Of a stretch of 64,000 nucleotides of DNA, positions 59,528-64,000 are shown piece after piece. Both the position numbers and the translations under genes were made by a program. The notes under the pieces were generated by a model. It searched no databases and was not told where the DNA came from. It worked only from the letters and a program-made list of their open reading frames with translations. Position 1 is the first letter of the stretch, and every line of letters starts with the position of its first letter. The stretch is from Actinokineospora diospyrosa. GTDB taxonomy: Bacteria; Actinomycetota; Actinomycetes; Mycobacteriales; Pseudonocardiaceae. The stretch is taken from positions 248,001-312,000 of the forward strand of contig NZ_JAMTCO010000004.1 in assembly GCF_024171925.1 (NCBI RefSeq), in the 5' to 3' direction.

Positions 59528-59989
59528 TTACCTGCCTTCCAGGTCGGGGACAACACGTTCGACGGGCCCCGCGGCCTCGGCTCGCACCGGCAGGCTCAGG
59601 AACGGCACCACCACGGCCGCGGTCCCGGTGACCCGCACCGAGGCCGAGACAGGGCCGCGGTCGGCGGCCACTGTGGCGTTGTCCAGCGGTCCGGCGGCGA
59701 GTTGGTCGAGCAGTTGCCGCGCGCTGGCGGCCCCGGCCGCGGCGGTGCCGTTCTGGGCTCGCGCGACGGCCAGGCCCTGCGATGCCGCGGCCTGGGCGAG
59801 GTGGGTGGCGTGCGACCACAGCGCGAACTGCACGATCGCCAGCAGCATGAGCAGCAGTAGCGGGGTGGCGATCACCAACTCCGCGCTGACCGCCCCCCGG
59901 TCCCCGCGAACCGCTCGCCGCACCCGGCCAGACCAGCCACCTCGATCTCGCCCGGCCACGGCGTTGCCGGTTGTGTGCGTACTGGTCAC
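59528..59989 (-). CDS. TadE-like pseudopilin (second copy)
   Basis: 153 residues from GTG 59989, which overlaps the stop of the flp-like gene (GTGA). Leader RRAVRGDRGAVSAELVIATPLLLLMLLAIVQFAL fits the TadE pattern, followed by ATHLAQAAASQGLAVARAQNG. The C-terminal beta region has RVTGTAAVVVPFLSLPVRAEA. A longer upstream frame is Arg/His-rich and not coding. With the neighbour it gives a two-pseudopilin set as in tadE/tadF. Confidence 0.82.
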   Translation of the reverse strand: MTSTHTTGNAVAGRDRGGWSGRVRRAVRGDRGAVSAELVIATPLLLLMLLAIVQFALWSHATHLAQAAASQGLAVARAQNGTAAAGAASARQLLDQLAAGPLDNATVAADRGPVSASVRVTGTAAVVVPFLSLPVRAEAAGPVERVVPDLEGR

Positions 59990-60174
59990 ATGGTGATCCC
60001 GGTGGCTTTCTCGGTGACCTTGCCGACGATGATCGCGATCACCGCGATCGCGGCCACCACCAGCAGGGCGGTCACCAGGACGGCCTCGGTCGAGTACCCG
60101 GCCTCGGGCTCGCGGCGCAGCCGGTCCCAGCGGGCGAGCAGCACTGTCCACATCGCCTGGAGTTGTGTGTGCAT
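59986..60174 (-). CDS. flp: Flp pilin-like small membrane protein
   Basis: 62 residues from ATG 60174. The segment REPEAGYSTEAVLVTALLVVAAIAVIAIIVGKV contains the prepilin peptidase-type junction (G followed by YSTE, with Glu at +4/+5) and a 20-residue hydrophobic helix, as in Flp major pilins. The C-terminus is very short, as in actinobacterial Flp proteins. A longer frame to 60225 lacks a better leader. Confidence 0.75.
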   Translation of the reverse strand: MHTQLQAMWTVLLARWDRLRREPEAGYSTEAVLVTALLVVAAIAVIAIIVGKVTEKATGITM

Positions 60175-60221
60175 GGTGTTGTCCTTCCCAGTTGTCCACG
60201 AGCAGTGGATCGCGGTGGTTG

Positions 60222-61115
60222 TCACAGTCCATTGAGGACCTGCGTGAGTGCGGGGTAGGTGATGAAAGCGAGGAAACCGAGGAACAGCACCATCACCGGC
60301 AGGCTCAGCCGTTCGGTGGCGGCTTGGGCGTTGCCCTCGGCCTCGGTGATCTGGTGGGTGCGCAGGGCCTGGGCCTTGGCCGCGAGGGAGGCGCGGACCC
60401 GGGCGCCCTCGGTCCCGGCCAGGCTGACCGACGCGGCCAGCTCGGCGAGCTCACCGACGTCCAACTCCTCCCCGAGCTGCCGCAGCGCGGCCCACGGGGT
60501 GAGGCGGGTGAGGCGGGCGGCGTCGAGGGCGCGGCCGAGCTGCTCGAACGCCCACCCCCGGCCCACGAGAACCGAGTCACCCAGGGCGGAGTCGACGCCC
60601 ATGCCCCCGGCCAGTGTGATCCACACCAGGTCCAGGTAGGCCGAGAGCGCGTGGCGGAACCCGGCCCGCAGCTTCGCCGTCTGGGCGCGGGCGTTGAGGT
60701 CCGGGGCGAGAAACCCGACCACACCGAGCACGAGGCCGGCGACGAGCGGGAACTGGACTCCGAGCCCGAGCCCGGCCAGGGCGAGGACCGCGCTGGCCAG
60801 GGCAGGGAGCAGGAGCCCGGCCACGGCGAGGACCGCCTTCTCCGCCAAGTGCACCGACACCGAGCGGCCCGCGACCGCGAGGTCACGCGCCACCTTCCGC
60901 CCGGGCAGACCGAGCGCGCGCAGGGCCGGGACGGCGGGTCGACCCAGGCGCACGGCCCAGCCGGTGTCGTCGGTAGTCAGGATCTGCGCCGGGGCGACCG
61001 GCGCGGTGGCGGCGGCCAAGACCGCGCCGAGCGCCGGACGCGGCGGGACCAGGTACACCGTCAGCGCCCACAACCCGGCCCCCGCTCCCAGGCCGAGGGC
61101 GATGGGGGTGATCAC
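60222..61115 (-). CDS. tadC: TadC-type inner-membrane platform protein
   Basis: 297 residues from GTG 61115, overlapping tadB by GTGA. Membrane helices: TPIALGLGAGAGLWALTVYLV, ALASAVLALAGLGLGVQFPLVAGLVLG, and a C-terminal pair ending PVMVLFLGFLAFITYPALTQVL. The cytoplasmic T2SF region has LDLVWITLAGGMGVDSAL and TEGARVRASLAAKAQALRTHQITEAEGNAQ, matching T2SF domains. It works with TadB to anchor the TadA motor. Confidence 0.88.
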   Translation of the reverse strand: MITPIALGLGAGAGLWALTVYLVPPRPALGAVLAAATAPVAPAQILTTDDTGWAVRLGRPAVPALRALGLPGRKVARDLAVAGRSVSVHLAEKAVLAVAGLLLPALASAVLALAGLGLGVQFPLVAGLVLGVVGFLAPDLNARAQTAKLRAGFRHALSAYLDLVWITLAGGMGVDSALGDSVLVGRGWAFEQLGRALDAARLTRLTPWAALRQLGEELDVGELAELAASVSLAGTEGARVRASLAAKAQALRTHQITEAEGNAQAATERLSLPVMVLFLGFLAFITYPALTQVLNGL

Positions 61116-62014
61116 GATCGGCCTCCCTGCGGTCCTGCCGCGGCGGGGAGAGCCGGGTCGATGGGTTCGGTGGCAAGGAAGCGGTCGGGTTGTTCGACTC
61201 GGACGACTCGGGTGAGCCAGGCGAACCCGGCGGCGAACAGGCCACCGATGCCGAGCAGGACGAGTTGGCCGGTGGCGGTGCCGTAGGCGGCCATGTAGTC
61301 GCGGTTGAGCACGACCAGCGCGGCGGCGAACGCCAGCGTGGTGCCGACGATGACCCGCACCGAGGTGCGGGTGCGGGCGCGCCCGGCGTCCACCCGCATC
61401 CGCATCGCGGCGTGCCCGCGGGCGGACTCGGCCAGCGAGCCGAGCAGCTCGCCAAGCGCGCGGGTGGGCTGTTCGGCGGCCAGCAGCAGCGCGGCCACCA
61501 CCAAATCGCCGACCGGGTCGTCCAGGCGCTCGCCCAGACGCCGTAGCGCGGTCGTGAGGCGATCGCCGCCCTCGAGCCCGGCGGCGAGCTCGCAGACCTC
61601 CGCTTGGATCGCCGCGGGCGCCAGCTGCGCGGTGGCGAGCACGGCCTGCTCCAGACCGGCGGCGGCGGAGAGGGTGTCGCGCAGCATCTCGGTCCACGAG
61701 GCGATGGCCTCGATCCGCGCCACCCGCCGGGCGTGCTCGGGGTCGCGGCCCAGCACCCGCGGCAGGAACCACGCCGCGAGCCCCGCCAGGACAGCGCCGA
61801 CGACCCAGCCGGTGAGTGCACCGGTCACCGCACCGGCCGCGGCGGCGATCGCGACGCGCGCGAGCCGCCGTGGATCGCCCGCCGCGCGAGTGCGGAGTCG
61901 GCGTCGCCGGGGTGTGGTGCCTCGCCAGCCCAGAACGATCAGCAGGACACCAATCCCGGTGCCCACCCCGAACAGGGCCGCGGCGGCAGTACCTGGTCCC
62001 AGGGTGAAGTTCAC
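61112..62014 (-). CDS. tadB: TadB-type inner-membrane platform protein
   Basis: 300 residues from GTG 62014, which overlaps the tadA stop (GTGA, 62011-62014). N-terminal helices (TAAAALFGVGTGIGVLLIVLGW and AIAAAAGAVTGALTGWVVGAVLAGLAAWF), T2SF-type core (ASWTEMLRDTLSAAAGLEQAVLATAQ, GDLVVAALLLAAEQPTRALGELL) and a C-terminal helix pair (VIVGTTLAFAAALVVL, LVLLGIGGLFAAGFAWL). It is the partner of TadC. Confidence 0.88.
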   Translation of the reverse strand: MNFTLGPGTAAAALFGVGTGIGVLLIVLGWRGTTPRRRRLRTRAAGDPRRLARVAIAAAAGAVTGALTGWVVGAVLAGLAAWFLPRVLGRDPEHARRVARIEAIASWTEMLRDTLSAAAGLEQAVLATAQLAPAAIQAEVCELAAGLEGGDRLTTALRRLGERLDDPVGDLVVAALLLAAEQPTRALGELLGSLAESARGHAAMRMRVDAGRARTRTSVRVIVGTTLAFAAALVVLNRDYMAAYGTATGQLVLLGIGGLFAAGFAWLTRVVRVEQPDRFLATEPIDPALPAAAGPQGGRS

Positions 62015-63459
62015 GGCGTCCACCACCCGTCGGGGTCCTCGAGCCACTCGGGGTCGAAACCGGCCTCGATCAGGTCGTCAAGGGTGTCGCCGCGCAGCGC
62101 GCCCGCAACCGGCCGGGCCCTGCGGTCCGGGCCGGGGCGGTAGACCTCGTTGGACACCACCTGCGGGCCGTCGGCGCCCACGACCTCGCGCACCGAGGAC
62201 ACCACGCGGGTGCGGCGATCCTCGGCGCGGGCCAGGTGCACGACGAAGTGCACGCTGGAGGCGACCAGGAGGTTGGTGGCCTCCAGCGGAAGCCGTTCGG
62301 CGCCTTGGGCGGCGTAGGAGGCCAGCCTGGTGAACGCGATCCGCGAACTGGAGGCGTGCAGAGTGGCCATACTGCCGTCGTTGCCCTGGCTCATGGCGTT
62401 GCACATCGGGATGACCTCGGGCCCGCGGATCTCCCCGACGATCACCCGGTCCGGCGACATCCGCAGCCCCCACCGCACCAACTCCGCCTGAGAGACCGCC
62501 CCCTCGCCCTCCACATTGGGCTCACGCGACTGGAACGCCGTCACATCCGCATGGACCGCCGCGTCGTGATCCAGCCCCAACTCGAACGCGTCCTCGACGG
62601 TGACGATCCTTTCGAGACGATCCATCTCGCTGGCGAGGGCGCGCAGCATCGTGGTCTTGCCCGCCCCCGTCCCGCCGGTGATGAGGATGTTCTTGCGGGC
62701 CTTCACCAGCGCGCGCAGGAACGCCTCCAGGCTCGCGTCGATGGTGCCGCCGCGGCGCAGCTGCGCGAGAGTGGCGGTGAGGTAGCCATGACGGCGGATC
62801 GACAGCGCGGTCACCCCGCCCGCAGTCAGCCCCATCACCGCGAACAGCCGCTCCCCGCCGGGCAGTTGCAGGTTGACCGCTGGGGAGCCATGGTCGAAGC
62901 GCCGCTCCTGGCTGCTGGCGCGAGCCGCCAGCAGCCGCACCAGGTCGGTGAGTTCCTCGTTGGAGGAGGCGATCGGCCCGACCTGGGCCCGGCGGCCGTT
63001 GCTGTACTGGACGAAGACCAGGTCGTGGCGGTTGGCGTTGATCGTCTCCACGTCCGGGTCGTCCAACAGCGGCTGCAACCCGGCGAGGCCGAACAGTTCG
63101 TTGACGACCTCGTTGAGTACGCGTTGCTCGGCCTCGCGCGTCGGCAGCTGGCGGCCCGCGGCCAGCTCGTCCTCGGTGTGCGCACGCAACGCCTCGTCGA
63201 GGATGAGCTGGGCCAGCTCGCGACGCTCCTCGCGGGTGACGGTTGCCCCGGTGTGTTCCTGCTGGTCTGCCACCCGTTGGGGCAGCTCGGTGCTCAGCCG
63301 CTCCCGCAGGGCCCGCCGCAGCCGCAGCAGCGCCGCGGACGGATCGGCCTCGCCGCCCTCGGTGTCCCACCGCGGGTCGGCGGGCCCGCCGAGAGTGCCC
63401 AGTGCGGAGCGGGTGTGCGGCAGCGCCGCGAGGTGGTGGTGGTCGGTGGGGTTGGTCAT
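62011..63459 (-). CDS. tadA: TadA/CpaF-type secretion ATPase
   Basis: 482 residues from ATG 63459, which overlaps the stop of the tadZ-like gene. An N-terminal all-helical domain is followed by LFGLAGLQPLLDDPDVETINANR, the CpaF entry motif. Walker A ITGGTGAGKTTMLR is near residue 265. The Asp box is IVTVEDAFELGL, Walker B VIVGEIRGPEV and the His box GSMATLHASSS. It is the hexameric motor of the Tad pilus. Confidence 0.95.
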   Translation of the reverse strand: MTNPTDHHHLAALPHTRSALGTLGGPADPRWDTEGGEADPSAALLRLRRALRERLSTELPQRVADQQEHTGATVTREERRELAQLILDEALRAHTEDELAAGRQLPTREAEQRVLNEVVNELFGLAGLQPLLDDPDVETINANRHDLVFVQYSNGRRAQVGPIASSNEELTDLVRLLAARASSQERRFDHGSPAVNLQLPGGERLFAVMGLTAGGVTALSIRRHGYLTATLAQLRRGGTIDASLEAFLRALVKARKNILITGGTGAGKTTMLRALASEMDRLERIVTVEDAFELGLDHDAAVHADVTAFQSREPNVEGEGAVSQAELVRWGLRMSPDRVIVGEIRGPEVIPMCNAMSQGNDGSMATLHASSSRIAFTRLASYAAQGAERLPLEATNLLVASSVHFVVHLARAEDRRTRVVSSVREVVGADGPQVVSNEVYRPGPDRRARPVAGALRGDTLDDLIEAGFDPEWLEDPDGWWTP

Positions 63460-64000
63460 ACCTGCTGCCCTCCGGAATGGATGGGATCGGCCTCGCGAGC
63501 GCACGCGACGCCGACGCCGACGCCGCCCGTGGTTGCCGCGTCGTGTGTTTCCTGCTCGGACACCGGCGGCTGGTGGCGCGCGGCGAGGTCGGCTGCGAGC
63601 TGGGAAGCGAAGCGCCCCAACGCCGATCGCGTCGGACCGGTGCGCCGCCAGCGGGAGGCGCCGCGCTGACCGCGAAGGACGGCCGCGCCTTTCGGGTCGT
63701 GCGGCACGTGACCCCACGGGGGGACGCCGAGTTCGCGGGCGATCTCGGTGCTGGAGTAGCCGTCGCCGATCAAAAGGAGCATCGGGTTCGGGCTCCACCT
63801 GCTGATCACGGGCAACCGGCGGGGCAGGTGCGCCAGGTCGTCGGCGCCCGCGCGGGTCAGCAGCACGACCGCGTCGCTGGCGGGCACGATCGGCAGCGTC
63901 GGGGACCCCGGGTCCAGTCGACCGGCGTCGACGACGACCACGGTGTCCTGCTGTTCGGCCGCGGCCCGTAGGCCACCGAGTCCGCTCGCGGGGTCCGGGG
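63456..64000 (-). CDS. TadZ/CpaE-like P-loop protein, 5' end outside the window
   Basis: About 181 residues of the C-terminal part are visible; the frame is open to the window edge. TVVVVDAGRLD, ASDAVVLLTRAGADDLAHL and NPMLLLIGDGYSSTEIARELGVPPWGHVPHD in outline match the last half of a MinD/ParA-like fold as in CpaE/TadZ, which positions the Tad machine. The C-terminus carries a disordered tail. Its stop overlaps the tadA start (ATGA). Confidence 0.78.
   Translation of the reverse strand, partial: PDPASGLGGLRAAAEQQDTVVVVDAGRLDPGSPTLPIVPASDAVVLLTRAGADDLAHLPRRLPVISRWSPNPMLLLIGDGYSSTEIARELGVPPWGHVPHDPKGAAVLRGQRGASRWRRTGPTRSALGRFASQLAADLAARHQPPVSEQETHDAATTGGVGVGVACAREADPIHSGGQQV

Larger units (their letters stand above)
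20007..64000. mobile_element. integrative conjugative element (right end outside the window)
   Basis: Integrase, excisionase, methyltransferases, a full type IV transfer operon, cargo and a Tad pilus operon lie in one block with no housekeeping genes. The left boundary is not resolved: it could be at about 19.9 kb next to int, or at tRNA-Pro 10877 if the two defence giants belong to the element. The right boundary is beyond 64 kb. No replication initiator of the usual actinomycete integrative-element type (RepSA-like) was recognised. Confidence 0.75.

Overview
The window is very GC-rich, uses GTG and TTG starts often, and is dense in overlapping stop/start pairs. The cmk, acyltransferase and der order, the S1 protease, the Tap-like peptidase and the actinobacterial conjugation genes point to a filamentous actinomycete. 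Pseudonocardiales is my best guess, but the family is not proven by sequence alone.

Region 1 (1-10.9 kb) looks chromosomal. It holds the 3' part of an IS701-like transposase homologue that has lost catalytic residues, a secreted trypsin-like protease, a Tap-family hydrolase, an epoxide hydrolase divergent from a WYL regulator, an AGE-family sugar isomerase, the coupled trio cmk / plsC-like / der, a membrane protein and tRNA-Pro(GGG).

Region 2 (11.4-19.8 kb) is a defence block of two very large convergent NTPase-nuclease proteins. One is a NACHT NTPase followed by helical repeats and a C-terminal PD-(D/E)XK domain, split by a frameshift. The other has an N-terminal Mrr-like nuclease, a STAND NTPase and a long helical tail.

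Region 3 (20.0 kb to the right edge) reads as an integrative conjugative element. It has a tyrosine integrase and excisionase with a palindromic operator, a decayed C5 methyltransferase, a pair of SAM methyltransferase-fold genes, an array of 11-bp repeats, and a rightward type IV transfer operon (24.96-36.69 kb). That operon encodes a sigma-like protein, pilin-like protein, VirB6/TrbL-like channel with a repeated tail, PrgI-like protein, VirB4, VirD4/TraG, a replication-relaxation protein and a cell-wall hydrolase. Cargo follows: an HNH-STAND-Sel1 protein, two RAMA-domain proteins, a two-winged-helix regulator, a TPR-CHAT protease with an EACC1-like partner, and a long leftward operon (53.7 to 46.8 kb) of a winged-helix/MoxR ATPase, a vWA protein with an HExxH motif, small unknown proteins and a RAMA reader. 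From 55.1 kb to the edge there is a leftward Tad/Flp pilus operon (tadZ, tadA, tadB, tadC, flp, tadE-like genes, LysM-BTAD protein). Neither end of the element could be fixed: no second copy of the tRNA-Pro 3' end was seen, and the Tad operon runs off the window.

The defence modules share a logic of an NTPase or reader coupled to a nuclease or protease. A 12-bp motif common to the int/xis region and the promoter region of the winged-helix gene at 41.97 kb suggests that the element's excision and its cargo are under common control. The strongest candidate for an undescribed system is the MoxR / vWA-HExxH / RAMA operon together with the nearby CHAT-EACC1 pair. Three genes in accessory DNA (NACHT-nuclease, C5 methyltransferase, and the one at 46.0-46.7 kb) have broken frames while the core genes are intact.
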